A stretch of DNA of 64,000 bases from Byssochlamys sp. IMV 00236 (GCA_001931875.2 MSJH02000663.1:1-64000); one strand, 5' to 3'. Numbered from the stretch's first letter, positions 13,112-26,751 are shown. The notes: a model not told the origin generated them from the sequence alone. Made by a program: numbers and translations.

Positions 13112-15494
13112 ATGTCATATCATGATACCACTCTCCCTATTGGTCCTAATTGATGGTCTCGAAAAGGGATGGATACGTGATGAAAGCACGAATGAATGAA
13201 AAGAAGAGACCCCTGTTACCTGTATGAGGTTGTGACGATCTTCGAAGAGAGAGAGAAATAAAAAATGATGAATAGAAGAATCACATACATATATTCTCAG
13301 AGACTCGGACTCGTAGTCGCTTACTAGTCTGTATGAACGGCAGTTATGCCCGTCTAACAGACCAGCCTCGACGAGAGTTGGTCAGTTGGGTCTATTCAAG
13401 TCATCGTAAGGGCTGAGACCCACGCGAAGCCGATTCTCCATGTGAAATGGCGAAAAAGCAATTTCTATACCTCTATCCACAGAAAGTATATATGTAGCCG
13501 AGGTTATAGATACCAGACAATATAACAGTAGAACAGTCTTGCTCCTTGTCTGGTAGTTCTCGACGTGCTGCCAAATAAGTAGCAGAATAACTGTTTGGAT
13601 GACAGACCATCACGAAGGGGGAAAAAAAGAAGGGATACTCATGGGCTATGTGTACGAATTATGACGGAGTCGTCTCGACTACTCTAAAGAAGCTGCGAGT
13701 CCGTATATCTGGCGGTTATCGACAACTACGAGGAAAACTTGACTTACTACAGAGGAAAGGAAAACTAAGATCCAGAGACTATGGGATTTCTTTCGATATT
13801 CGTGCAAATAAACAGTATGCAATTACATCCTCATCCGATGACATGACGTTTGTCCCGAGATGACAGAATATCCGCTCGACTCTCAGGAGAACCGGCAGGC
13901 AGCTCATGGTCACATCCGCCAGCTAGAGGAAGGCCCAAAAGCCCGCCTCTACCAGCCTGCTGTCTAGGCAATCAGCAATCAATCTGTTCTATCAGTTCGA
14001 CACGCAGAGAGTCGTCGACTTTATTATAGGCACCCATCGTCAATGCTGGAAAACGGGAAAATGAGACGGCGAAGGCAGAGTTGGTCTGCTAAATCAACTC
14101 TTACGTCGTCAAAGGGACGGGAATTCGCTCGAAGGTCGGCATAGGCCAGGCTAGAAACCATGTTATGACATGGGGGACGTGGAAAGAAGTCCACCACTTG
14201 GAATCCCTCCTATGCCGCTGCTTCTGTAGTTTTATTCAAAAGCCAGTAAGATGATTGCTGAAACAGTTCTGACGAAATTGGGCTAACTGCGAAAGTGGCC
14301 TTATAAACTCGAGATCATGTAGGGCGCTAGAATTTCTTGACGAGTCCCTAGCAAGGTTTTCGTTCTGTGCAACACGACCTCAAGGAATATTCCATGCTCC
14401 CGCGGAACCCCTGTGAGGATAGGAGTGTCTTCGGTCGAGTATCACCTGTTCCTAGGACGAGGTACGATGCACGACTGCTTGCTCATGTATATGACCTTAG
14501 AGATTTTGACCTCGCAAGAGGTCCTCTATTATATCAATCAATAACTCGCTGCACAATGAGAAGATACCTCTTATCATCGCCGCTATGGGGGCGCGCCGAC
14601 TGCATCGGCAAAAGGCTCGAAGTTCGCGACATGTCCTCGCCACATACGAACCAGCTCTTGACAGTTCGCACACAATCTCCTCACATTGGTCCAAGGGTGT
14701 CTGGACGTAGATAATAAATTGCAAGACCAGTAGAAGTATCAGAGATTAAGTAGCTCCTTGCCAAAGACTGAATGAAACAAAAAAAAGCCATGAAACACAG
14801 GTTTCTTTCCTCAAGAATTGCCGGATCCCCACGCCAGCTTCCAACCAGGTACGTCACATCCATACGAGCGTTGGCGATAGAGGCGTCACTCGTTCTCTGT
14901 CCACTCACCCCCGATATTCCAGGAAGAGCGGAATAATCCCACTGTCCACACCTCGCCTGAAGAACCAATTTTTGCATGTCTCTTCGATGTGGCTGAATGT
15001 AGAAGAAGAACGAGGAAAACGGTATATCTGTTATGACTCCATCCGGCGCCGGCAATACGAGATCGTGCCAGTATTTTTTTCCTTTGGAAGAAGGATTGTG
15101 AGCATCCAAGATGGATATGAAAAAGCAGAAAGATGCTGGCATGCACACCGACCTGGGGAAGGCACCCAGCGGTAAATTCAACATGTTTATTTGGCTTCAT
15201 CAAAACTCCAGTTTTGGGGAATTGACTTCACTTTTTAGTTTCAAGTACGGCAGCATAAACAGTTCTGTGCAGTTGTACTCAACAGACGGCATTTCGTCCT
15301 GACGACGCTGATAGCGAGCCCCCACCTCAAACCAGCCCACAGCAGACACGGCTGGAGAAGCCGTCAAAATAATTGGCCAGTGGAGGGTCTATTAGAAGAA
15401 CTCGTCCATGGCGCTGGGACATCATTTCCTAGCGTCATAGTATACCGCGAGGTTCCAGAAGTCTAAGTACTGATTCTCACAAGCTAAAATAAGA

Positions 15495-16151
15495 TTAAAG
15501 GCCAACGAGATATCCTGTTAAGCCATGAAGCTGGCGGTATTCAACCATATAGCATTTCAATTGCGCTTTAGCTGATAGCTTTTTACCATCGTCGTTTTTA
15601 TATTCTTGCCGCTTGCATTCGACAAACAAATGAGTCGAAAGTTGGCCGAACAAAAGCTTTTCGACGATCAAATTTGACTGTATACCATTTCCAATGCTTT
15701 CGTCAATTCGCGACTCTCGCTCAATCGCAAATTCATTGGGGCCGAAACGATGGCACAGATCTTGAGTCCACAAATGATCGAAATGATCCTCAAGAGTATC
15801 GTCTTAACATTAATTAGGCAATATTCCACGAGGTGTTAGCCATAGGTGGGTCCGCTCACTGGCATCGTCATCTTCTTCAGAGTACTCCTCTTGCAAAGAG
15901 GGAAAACAAGGATCTTGTGCTGGTTTCGCACTGGAAAGAACACTAGGAAGTCTTTCCAAGTGTTGCAACACATCATGATGCAAGATCGATCTTGTCTTAT
16001 GTTCAACATCAGAAAGATACCAGCGGTCCAAAAGCTCGCGCTCAAGATGAATTACACGACAACTACTACAAGTGCTGTAGCCATCGTATGATTGGCCCTG
16101 AACACTTCTTCGTGCAAAGCATGCTCCTGGCAGGTACCTGAGGCAATCCAT
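15495..16151 (-). pseudogene. Possible broken gene fragment (two minus-strand frames)
   Basis: Two consecutive frames could be parts of one decayed gene. The upstream one (about 16151-15810) has a cysteine pattern CMDCLRYLPGACF then YSTCSSCRVIHL, which could be a zinc-binding knuckle. The downstream one (15773-15495) contains HLFVECKRQEY and AQLKCYMVEY, loosely like fungal proteins with an ECKR motif. I saw no clean start, intron set or known domain. This is weak evidence, reported because composition differs from the surrounding random frames. Confidence 0.2.
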
Positions 16152-19100
16152 ACAATAGGTCCGGCGGTATTCGACAGAAGGAAATAAGAGAACTCCGTCT
16201 CTGGAAAATATAGGAGGAGGAGCTTTCCTTCATTACTCCTATTAACACCAATATAAGTCATCTACCAGGATATGGAGAAATCAACATATAAAGAGTAAAA
16301 TGTTATGACAATGTACGATAATTGAGCAGATTGACTGTCATCAGTCTTGACTCGAAGACATGGTGAGAGCTCGTGTGGCGGAGACGGATTGTGATCGAGT
16401 GACAGATGGCGGATGAGTTGCAGGCCAGGAAGGCACAATCTCAGATGCAGGCGCTGGACCATGAATCCACGATACTGATCTGCCATTACCAAATGAATTT
16501 GGGGCGGATGTAGCACTTGAATGCGGAAGATGATGACTGATCCCTGGTTGTAGAAGTTTGCTGCACATTCTCCTGATTTTTCTCGGGACCAGGTCTCCCT
16601 CCGCGTCTTTCTCCCACCCCTCACCAATCCACATCTAGTAAGTAACTGTGGTAAAGATAACCCAAAGTACAGCGTTATCATTTCGAATTATCAGTAGTTC
16701 GGGCGGACTCCCCTCGCCAGTCCAACGTTCATCGTGTTGATGAGAACTTTTGGCAAGTAATCGAGACGATGAAGAAAATCATGGTCTAATCACATAAATA
16801 TGCACACAGACGACAAATGGCATCTCCAGCTTCTGTCCTGGAGAGAACCAGCGGAATGTGGCCTAATAACCAAAGTATAGCTGTACCAAGGCAAATGAGA
16901 ATTCAAGAACCGGGGGGGATATCATCGGAAGGCCATTCTGCCTTTTCACTTTTCACAAAGCACAGTCGAGCCGGGCGCTTGTGAGGTCCTCGAATGATTA
17001 CTCGGTTGGAAATTGGTTCAGAGTGACCGTTGAAGTGGTATCGCCGATAACTGTGCCCTCGGAGAAGGGGATTCTTTACGAGAGGCATCGCCGGATAAGA
17101 CATTTGTCCCATATTTTCGCGATATGATGCCCGACGCCACCGCCGACGAGCTCATTATCTTGCCAGACAAACTTGTCAATGGCCTTGTGTGTGAGGCAAA
17201 AAACCGATGTCGGATCATGGTCATCTGACGTGAAGGGGGTGAAGTCGGACAGATGTTCTGGAAGACAGACATGCCCGGCACTCGGCATTCCTGATTGGAA
17301 ATTTCGCCTTCGACCTTCACGCGTTTCCGGGCTCAAGACACTGATGATCCGTACAAGGAACAAAAATTGTCAAGTCTCGTGGGGAAATCACCCAAAACAA
17401 CAATCGAAAGCATTGACACACAGGCACAATTTGATACGAAACTCGGGACGCATTCGTACCCAATGGTACCTCTTTCTTGTTTGAAGTTTCCACAGTCGAA
17501 AGTGGGCTGTCCTAAACGAAGCCCACAGCAACTGCTGAATGATGACAAGGAGTATCCGTCCAAAATTACCCCGAGCAACAGAGATTTTCTCCAGGACGTA
17601 TTGCTGGAGTTCCTCTGTTATATAACGAGCAAGTATCCTACTCGCTTCGAGAACAGGGCCGCATCTCAAACAGAGATGATTAAAATCTTGAACCTCTGGC
17701 TAGGCCCATATTGCTCGTCCGATTGAGTAACTTAATGGTCTCCGAGATTTTTCCTCATTGGCTGTATAGATAAAAGAGTTAGTTAAGTTTTCCCACGAGA
17801 AAGACTAGCGATAAAGCAGAACATACACACGATGCATTTTCAGCTCGGACATCTTCATTCTTTTCCCGTATTTTATTCTCTTCCCAGTGAACGAGAACTA
17901 ACTCTTTGCCAATAAAAAGAAAGAATATGGATACAAATGAAAAGGAGGTCCCAATATGGGGAACTGTCGGTAGGTTTCGGAAAACGTAAGGATTCAATCT
18001 GCTCTGTTTCAGGACACCCAGGAGTCCCCCGTGCATCATCAGTGACTATAGGAAATATATGATATCTGATGAGCATCTATGATAGTCATGATAGAAAATT
18101 TGGGTATTTAGAAAACATAATAAGATTAGTGCCTGGGAATGAAACCCAGAAAGGCCCAATTTCATCGCGCATGGCTATCGTCAAAAGTCATAGATGATAA
18201 GTGACGACTCTCGTATAACAGATAAGGTTGCGCATATAAAGATCATCGAAAGGGCCACCGGATCAGCCGTCCACAAGACCAAATCAGCCTGAGAATCAGG
18301 TTGAACAGGGCAGATCAGGGATAGTCACAAGTAGCCGTCCTACGATTTGCGTCAAGGGTCATCCTCCCACGACTTGATTCGCCTCACAACGATGGCACGA
18401 AACTTTTCCAAATCGGCGTGATCTCAACGCATAGCATCCAGAGGCAGACTCGAGAGCATGGTCGGGAAGTATGAGACGTCTCCATCGTACGCAGCGCGGG
18501 AACGATCTGCAATGTTTATGGAACGAGAAGCGCGTTCGGTCTCCAACGTCTTCTTGTTGCCAGAGTATTAATATAACAGAAACAACAACCATGATGTGAA
18601 TGGATTGCAGGATAAAGTAAACGGCCAGACTGAAGCTGCAGAGGAGCTTTACAAGTATTGCCAGAATGGCCGACGCAATATTGCAGACGCATTTGGAATC
18701 GAATATATGATATGATAAGACGTATATGTATATATCTCAAATCTCAGACAATGTGAGATGCAAAAATGATTGATAAAATTGAGATATAAGATTCTATTCG
18801 ACGTGAAAAGGGAAGCAGTCTACGTATTCTCTGTTCGCACAGTCCAAAGTATAACGATCTAGCTTGAAATTCTGACTTGGATGGAACATCCGATGTGCTG
18901 TTCTGTACTATATTTGATTCAAACTGTAGATATAAAATCTCAAAATGTGGACTTCGGGAAGAGGAAAGTAGTTGGATGGGAGATGAAATGGAACAGTCGC
19001 AGGTGGAAATTGACGCCTATTTATGCTCCTATGGGAGCGGGGAAACTGCTATATACAGGTGAATCCAGATGAGGGGTAACTTCAATTCCTCAGCAGCGTT

Positions 19101-21812
19101 CAAGGTTCAATAGCATTCCCTGGCATCTTTATCCGTCGGTGAGTTCCATCAATACCATGTCCGGTGCTTTGGTCCTGGGTGAATGCAGCAGAAGTCGAAG
19201 GGAGTTGACGTCCTGAAGCAAACAAGGCAAATGTCAGTGGCTGAGCTTGTATGTGTGCATGATGCATGATGTTACATCATGACTAGGACTAGGAAGACTT
19301 ATCATACTTTGTGAAGGCATAATAGATCTAACCTTATATAAGTATGAAGAAGATTTTATATGATACCTTGCATAACGCTATGACGACCCACTTAAGGCAA
19401 ACATAGGAAGGGAGGGGCAGCCCTGCTCAAGGACATGTGTCAGTATATAATAGGTATGAGTTGTTTTAGAGACACACGGAAAGCGACTTACCTGGAGTAA
19501 GAACATCTGTGTCGGTCCTTTCCATTTATGACTTCGATAAAGCATGACATCCGAGAAAGAATGCACAAACGACTGACATGACTTCGGCGAGATACCAGGA
19601 TTCTGTCTGATTCGAATACCTCTCTTGGCTGATCTCTGTCCATCCGAATTGGCGTCGAGCATGATATCGTCTTCATCGGTCTGCCCAAACATCTAATTGC
19701 ACTGGCCATATTCAGATAGGCCAAGGTTGCATCGTTGTCGTTGGATCAGTTATCAGCCGAAACATCCACTGAAGACATTTCTGAGCAGCAAGGCTAAAAG
19801 CCTAATAATCATATGGGAGATTCCACAGAAGTCACACATGGCCCAACATGGGAAGATAGGTTAGGTTAACAATAAGTGGGCATAACTAGGTATCTAGTAA
19901 TAGAAACGACATTGAAGTGGGAGATATCGGAGAACTGTAGTCCTCGAGAGCCTGGGGTAAAAACAGATAATCGATAAACCCCGTACTCATCCCATGGTGT
20001 GATGCGGGAAGATTCGGCAAAGCAGTATAAAGGATATCCTCACACCCAAATAGATAAATGGGGCTGCCATGTGGTGCCATGACTGCGGACTGTTTAAGAT
20101 CGACAAATTGGATCTGTGCTATCCTGTGATCCTAGTTCAATATCGTCATAGACACCACCCCCTAGACGAGCTTCTGCAATTTAGTCGTCAGACAAATGCT
20201 GATATAGACATCTGTCTCGGTTGCTTGGCGTATGAGGTTCATCATGTATGTCTCTCTCCAAGACCAAGCTTTGCTTCCTGGAATTTGATATTTGTGGCCT
20301 TGTAGAAGCCGGAAAAGTCTGCCAGCTTTCCGCTATGGGATATCACGAATCCTGCTATGATGATGAGAACTTTAAATGAAGATATATGGACACCATACTT
20401 TCTCTGCTTGATGTGGATTGGCGACTGACTTTGGTCCACGGAATTCGGGGCGTCTCCTCCGAGCTCACGCCAATATATGGCAGAAACCATCGACCATCAG
20501 AGCTAGGCACTTGCTCTTTCAGTGTCTCGTTTTTCACGCCCTCGCATTCTGTTCGTTCTTCAACCCGAAACAAATGCCCGAGACAGATCAACGATGGAGG
20601 TGAACCTGGAATCGAACGAAAGTTCCCATGAAGAAGGGCATTGATATTTGGTAATATGTGAAGAAGGTACCGGGCCAGACTGAGAGGAAGACGACATGGT
20701 TCGAAAGCACCGTCGAAAAGCCCACTCGCGCGAGTTGGTAGGCCATTTTGATATTTGATGTAGAGAAATAAGAATTCAAACATCACAACTTGATAAGGCG
20801 GCATACTATCAATCGATAAACAATCAAAGGTGCTGGCCTCGGTCTCTCGGCTCCTGTTCGCATTTTCAACAATGCTGAGGGAGGAGAGCCATGCAGACTT
20901 TCCTCCATCATACCATTCCCGTGTAAAAGAAGACGATAAAGTGTTTTATGTGACTTGCATTAATAACCGTTCGCACTGGCAAGGAAGAGAGGAATAATTA
21001 TGGCATGGTATTCTTCATAATATCAAGAGCACGAGACCACGAATTCTGGAAACAAAAGCCATCAATCCCGGCCGGTAAGTGAGCGGCCAAACCGTGGGCA
21101 TCCACAATCAGATTGATTATAGAAAAGCGACAGTATAATCTCTCACATTATACTTAACCGACGTTTTCACCGTAATTGAACATAATATTTGGTTTCCCCG
21201 GCCTTAGCCATGAAGGCGTCACTTTGACCGTCGAAATATGCCGTGGTATATATCACCGTATAAAGAAATAAGATCTCAGTATCGAACTTGCGACCCGTTT
21301 GGAAATAAGTTATGCAACCTTGAGTATTCCAGACCCTTTGCTTAGTTCATCAACAAACGAAACTGTATTTCAAAACCGACGATAATCTGTGAGGGCGCTA
21401 TCGTGAGTCGAAATATCTTACTGAAAATGTAGCAATGAAGACTCGAAAAAGTGAAACATATAGCAATGCGTCAATCCAAGAGGCCATGTCGTTGGCAATC
21501 TGACTATCCTGAGGCCCCGGTCGCCTTTTCCTGGTTTCTTGGGCCATGAGGTATAAAAGCCATGGCAATCGAGGACTTTTTGAGCGGCGCTTCGATCAGT
21601 CTGTTTATATCCGACCCCCATGCCTATAAACGTTAATCTAAACGATTATAAATGTGGCGTTAAGTGGTGCCAGCTTCGATATCGTTATTGCTGAAAACCC
21701 GAATCACAAACATGCAAGGTGATCAGAAATAACTGTCTAGATCTCCCTATATGTGTATATTCTGAAAGTGTGATAGCCATAGGATAAATATCCAGAAGAG
21801 ACAAGACAGCAA

Positions 21813-21840
21813 GCATCCGTTGGTGGATGCAGGACGAGCC
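21813..21840 (+). repeat. 28-bp hairpin repeat, copy 1
   Basis: GCATCC and GGATGC form a perfect 6-bp stem around a GTTGGT loop, followed by AGGACGAGCC. A second copy at 22956-22983 matches 26 of 28 bases. Confidence 0.6.
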
Positions 21841-22955
21841 AGGCACCATCGACAGACGAAGCACACATTGGATTTATCTTCCTTTTCGAAGACAATTGAC
21901 TTTATATTCGGCACTTCCTTTCTCGGGCAATGCCAGTTATACACAATAAATAAAATGGAGGGGAAAGGCGAGGATTCGTTGAGCCCAGGCCACAGCCATC
22001 GTCGACAGGCGAGACCTTTTTCTCCTCTTCGAAGGCGAATGTCTCTTCTTCCTGTTTGATATTGACGGCATGCCCGTTTATACACAATGGTAATTAAAGT
22101 GGATGGGAGCTTCTTCTATCTCCGATGCAGAAACGTAGCTCGTAAGAAGATGGACACCACCCACCCAGTCAACGACATCAAGGACCACCTGAAAAGCAGT
22201 TTGGTACCGTCATGTGGGAAGGGGCTATGCGGAGCTATCCGAAGCAGTTTCGGTGGAGGTGATGGTGAACGGTTCGCTTCTGGGTGCCAAAGAAAGAAAA
22301 CGGTAATGGCTCCACGTCGTCCACGATATCCAGATGGAAAATTTCCAATATCTTCGTCAGTATTGAAGAAATAGGCCAGAGCAGCCATTTTTGGCCATCT
22401 GCGCCGATTTTGGGCAGGATAGCGCTCTCTGTTTCAAGTTCTGAATACATGGGTGATCTGTTCTTGTTTCTTCCCCACGGGCGATTGCTGTATCTGTGTG
22501 TTGAAAGGAACGACCCCGTCTCTTATTGTTGAGAGCCGCCATCCCGAGCTGCGAATGAAAGAGATACACTCGCACATCATGAAGACTCTGAGAATCAGTG
22601 TTCGATTTCAAAATCACGATGGACCCTGGTCTTGCTCTGATGCCTTCCCCAGACCTTGTCCGCGGCTTCTCTTCGATCTTGTTTCCGCATGAACTTCCCT
22701 CGGAGCAAAGAGTTACCAGAAAGTATTTTAGTGTACACTCTTCCATTTCGATGGGAAGTAGTCTCCCTTGTCCTGGCATGACTGGAAGCTGCGAGAACAT
22801 CTGGAACAGCCCGAGTGCGTATATAAAAGATATTATCTCAAATGATAATCATAAAAAGGCTTCACTTCCTGACTGGAAGTTGCGCGGGCAACGTCCCTCT
22901 GAAAGGGGATCGAAAAAGGAAGAAAGCGTTGTGCCCCTTGATATTGAAGAAAGAG

Positions 22956-22983
22956 GCATCTGTTGGTGGATGCAGGAGGAGCC
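22956..22983 (+). repeat. 28-bp hairpin repeat, copy 2
   Basis: Second copy of the hairpin at 21813. One of the two changes (C to T in the stem) still allows a G-U pair. Both copies lie in the gene-poor stretch and no encoded protein is evident. Confidence 0.6.
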
Positions 22984-23699
22984 ATTATTCGTCTAGTCAC
23001 CGTTCTAGAAGACCCAGGAATTTTGCAGCGCGAATAGCCGGCCACGAGCACTGTGGTGGCACCGTGGAGTGGATGCCATGTAGTGATGACCTTTGACCAT
23101 TGCGTTATGTTTGGATACTGTCTGTCGCTCCACTTCATCTGTCTTGAAAATGGGAGCATATTGATATGCAAGGGCCATGGAGATAAATTTCTGTGACGAA
23201 CAGTCTGAACTGTATGAAGAGGAGAAAATTCCTAAATCAGGAGTTTGGCCTCCAGTTACTTTTCTGGGAACTTCTGACTCCCCTCTTCTCCCATAGTAAA
23301 GCAGAGGCGAAATCCCACGCCCATGTGGGCCCATAGTTCACCAAAAGGGGGTATATTGTACCCAAAGCTTCGAGTTCAATGTATTCAGAATAAGTAATTA
23401 TTCAATAACTGGAAGTATATATAGGAATTATAGAAATGCGAGTCCCGGGTCATGATCCGGGAACAAAGAGCCTTCGACCATACGAGTTAAACGGATAACT
23501 TCATGTTCACTCTTTCATGGTCAGCGAAGTTCTCGAAGAACAGGCCGGTGAGCTTTTCTTCCTTTGCTAGCGAAATCTTAGCTGTTGCCGTGGGGGCGAG
23601 GTCATCATGTCCTGGTTATCGGGTTCTGAGGTCCTGGTTCCTCCAGCCAGAGACACAAAGTTCAACTAACGATTTTGATCGGAATGCAGCGCTAAGAGC

Positions 23700-24800
23700 G
23701 CGCTTCTGCGACACGAGAACCAATCCCCCGCGTGGTGCATGGTCCAGTGGTTGTATTCAGCCGGGCGTTCTGTTCAGGCAGGGATGATGAAAACAAATTA
23801 CACCCCAGCATATTGTTGAAGATAGCCACAATATAGAATAAACTCTCAGAATGATAATGAACCAAAAGAGCAACTTGCACCACAATCCATATATCAACTT
23901 TTTGACGATCCCTCAAGGTAATGGTCGATCGAGCACGGGAGCACCCAGCCATTCAGCCCTGAGATAAATGAAGCTGGGCAGCCATGACGACAGGGACGAG
24001 GTAGCCCAGCGTCCATCGATTATTGAAAATAGAGAGATGAGAAGATCCGGTAAGATTGAGAAAAGCACTGCTGGGTCGAGGCTTTTCATGCATCCGAGAT
24101 TTCAACCCTGAGGAAAGCAAGATACCAGACATTTCAAAGAAGCAAGAATGACACGGCAAGAAGCCAATATAGGATTTGGGAAATAAGTTATAAAATAGGT
24201 CATGTATCAACCGACCATATTCCTCTGGAGGGAAATCTGGAAAGAAGAGAGAAACGATCCCGTGTAGATATTGTATATAGTTCCCATAGACGTCGAAATG
24301 GCTGAGCGTAGTAAGTTTGAATATACATATTGCGACCAGCCGCCCAGCTCAAACTGTTGTTATCTCTCCGCAAGCTCCTGTTTGCAGGTGTGGTAATAGA
24401 GAACATATCTCTGCTTCGTTGTGAACTGGTGACGATGATGCTCAAGTTCGTTTTTTGTCAAGGCCTGGCTCGCCGGGATTTCCGTCTCTCCGCAGAACTC
24501 TGCCTGGTGGGCAGGGCAGCATAGCTGAAAACGTTCAGATGTGATCGATATGGCACTTGCCTGACGCCAGTGCCACCAAAAAACAATTCTCTTAAACAGC
24601 GGTAATGAAACCAATAGGCGGCGATATGGGGGTTGTCCCGAAGATTCTGACGTGGAAATCCAAGTCCAGTCAGGTGGTGAACCTGCCTTCCATTTGTCAT
24701 AGCGAGTCACGCTGCATGGTCGACTACCTGCAGCGCCTCGTTGGTAGCTGCCGGTGGCACCTCGCTGGGTCTGGATACGGCTTCGGGGAGAGAGCACGGT
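23700..24800 (-). mobile_element. Decayed Helitron-like helicase fragment
   Basis: On the minus strand, the frame 24700-24458 contains LRDNPHIAAYWFHYRCLREL. This closely resembles the conserved block NL(K/R)DNPHIAAY.FH.R of the Helitron N-terminal (Rep-like) domain found in fungal Helitrons. A shift into the next frame then gives a W-rich WWHWRQ segment, where intact elements have a YW.R.EWQ.RG motif. About 500 nt further along the same strand, at about 24080-23960, HLSIFNNRWTLGYLVPV recalls the later H.....FN..L.LGWLAN block. The order and spacing fit one element. Stops and frameshifts are frequent and a segment before the first block seems deleted, so it is a dead copy. Family assignment is from memory. 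Confidence 0.45.
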
Positions 24801-26751
24801 CTGAACTATGTGTAGAGACCATGTCTGTATCAGTTAGCTTCGTCAAAAGAAAACATCACAGAATCATCAGGACACATACCGCAGGAGACACGACAGACAA
24901 AATAACTATTAAAGCTTGGGCTTTTAGCTGTATCACTGTCAGCTCTCATCCTTTTCAACAAGATATATCAAAGCAGCTTATTTGACACTGAAAGGGGCAG
25001 TACTACATACAATCATCAGTAGGAGCGAAATCGTCTACCGCTGAAGATCATCCCAGTGATAATCAGCGGCTGACAGCGTCACAAACTGCTGAGCAAAAAA
25101 TGCCTCAGAGATAAATACAGTGCAGCATACAACTGTATCTTTATCGGCCCTGCCGGTATAAACAAAGTGCCGAATATAGCGGCTGGAAAGCTCTTTGTGG
25201 AAGATCCGCAATGAGATATAGCAGATCCTGGGAGCATCCTGGTCTGAAGAGAAAAAGAAAAGAGCGGTATAAATCTAAAACTCCAACCCTTGAAATCAGG
25301 AACTGACAAGCGGCGGGCAACGCAAATTCCGCCGGCTCAAAAATCTCATACTTCCTGTCCAACAAAGGCAGCTTAACAACGCCTGACCTCGAAGACGGTT
25401 TCTCGAGCGCGTTTACTAGAAATGTACATGGAGAGCAAACTGTATATCTCTAGGACATCTAGATGAGCACTCAATAGAGGCAGAAGGTTTCATCACAGTC
25501 TGGGGGTGATATTGCAGAGGTATAGACAAGTCTGAACTGAAAGGACATTGAGAAATTAGTATACTCTGATCTATATGTTTGGGTTGCCGCAAGCGAAACA
25601 ATTCTGGCAGTGCAGTCTGAGAATAAAGGAACTGACAAAGGACAGAGAGTGCAGGTACCTGGGTCTTTATTCTACCACGACACTGCAAGTGTGATTCTCT
25701 TTAGTGGCAACGCCTCCAGGAGCCCCGTTAAGAGTAAGCACTGAGCTAGACTAAAAGACTTGGAGATAAACCCCGGCCCCGGGCACGCAACATTTTTGCA
25801 TTCATAGCCCCAGATAGCCCTTATTATAGGCAAATAATAAGCTATTTAAATAAGCCATTTATGATAAGAATAGATAAAGGAAATATTATATCATTATGCA
25901 AGAAGAATAACTATTAAAAGAGCTAGTATAGTAATGCTAACAGTAATACACAAGATGCATATAAGTATAAGTATATAAAGCTAAAACTGTTCGAAAAGTA
26001 ACAGAATAACTATGCATAAAGGTATAATATATATCATACCGATCGGGTTTGTGATATAAAAAAGAAGAGAAAAAAGAGAAAGGTCCCGGAGCAAAAATGG
26101 GGGATTTATAGCCCTTTACTTACCCCGCACAAGCACACGGTGAAGAACTATACAGGAGTCAATATCTCTATACCCCGCTCGCACTCGCTTTCACAGTGAA
26201 AATAGGCAAAAATGACTGAAAATGCCGCGCTTTTATAGCCTTTCACTAAAAATTCAATAAGTTACAAGGGAAAACTGTGTAGTTAATTAATAATGACAAA
26301 ATAATATACATTCGAGATAGTATAGGAGCCTTCCCCGTGACTATATGTAAACTGATAGTATTCTGCATATATGCGTGTAAGCAGCTACTTTATCTAAGAC
26401 GCGGACTTTTATATATACAACAATATGTGCAATACTAGGAAGATAATATACTGCGCAAAATCGCACTGATAGATAGAAGCATTAGAAACACCAAGGGCTA
26501 GTGCATTCTAGATTGTTAGTTATTATAGCTACAGGAAGAGTTACTAGTGGTAGCTGGAAAGCAATGGAGCTTGCTCCGTAGAGATACAGCGTAAGAAGAT
26601 ATATATCTACTACATAAGCGTAAATTATATAGAACAGAAAGAATATCCCCAAGACGGCAACATATCAAAAGGTGCCAAAACTCCGAGCCATCCTGGGGGA
26701 GACCAAGTCCTCAACAAAGGGTATTAGACTCGCGTCAATAGTACTGAACGC
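24801..26751. other. Gene-poor stretch, right part, with AT-rich block
   Basis: No gene is seen. From about 25790 to 26650 base composition falls sharply: a hand count of 25861-26040 gives 44 G+C in 180 bases. TATA-type words dominate. The neighbouring btgE coding region is clearly GC-rich. This is what repeat-induced point mutation or old transposon decay leaves behind, but the source element cannot be named. Confidence 0.55.

Larger units (their letters stand above)
13112..23700. other. Gene-poor stretch, left part
   Basis: More than 10 kb in which I cannot support any gene. Open frames are short, stops are frequent on both strands, and no frame shows sustained family resemblance. The longest frames are a 167-codon one on the minus strand (14681-15184) and several of 110-150 codons. 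Two minus-strand frames near 15.5-16.2 kb have mildly protein-like composition and are listed separately. The rest looks like eroded DNA, probably old transposons and dead genes. Confidence 0.5.

Noticed and set aside
14681..15184. 167-codon minus-strand frame in the desert
   Set aside because: No domain, mixed composition, and overlapping frames of similar length on both strands.
17295..17726. Plus-strand frame with DVLLEFLCYITSKYPTRFEN, faintly like DUF3445 (haem-dependent N-demethylase-like) proteins
   Set aside because: Only one short block is suggestive, with no supporting upstream or downstream motifs. blastx would decide.
23443..23462. TCCCGG-GTCATGAT-CCGGGA hairpin with a D-arm-like sequence nearby, considered as a tRNA
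   Set aside because: The loop is eight bases and no acceptor stem or T-arm with GTTCRA could be placed, so it is not a tRNA.
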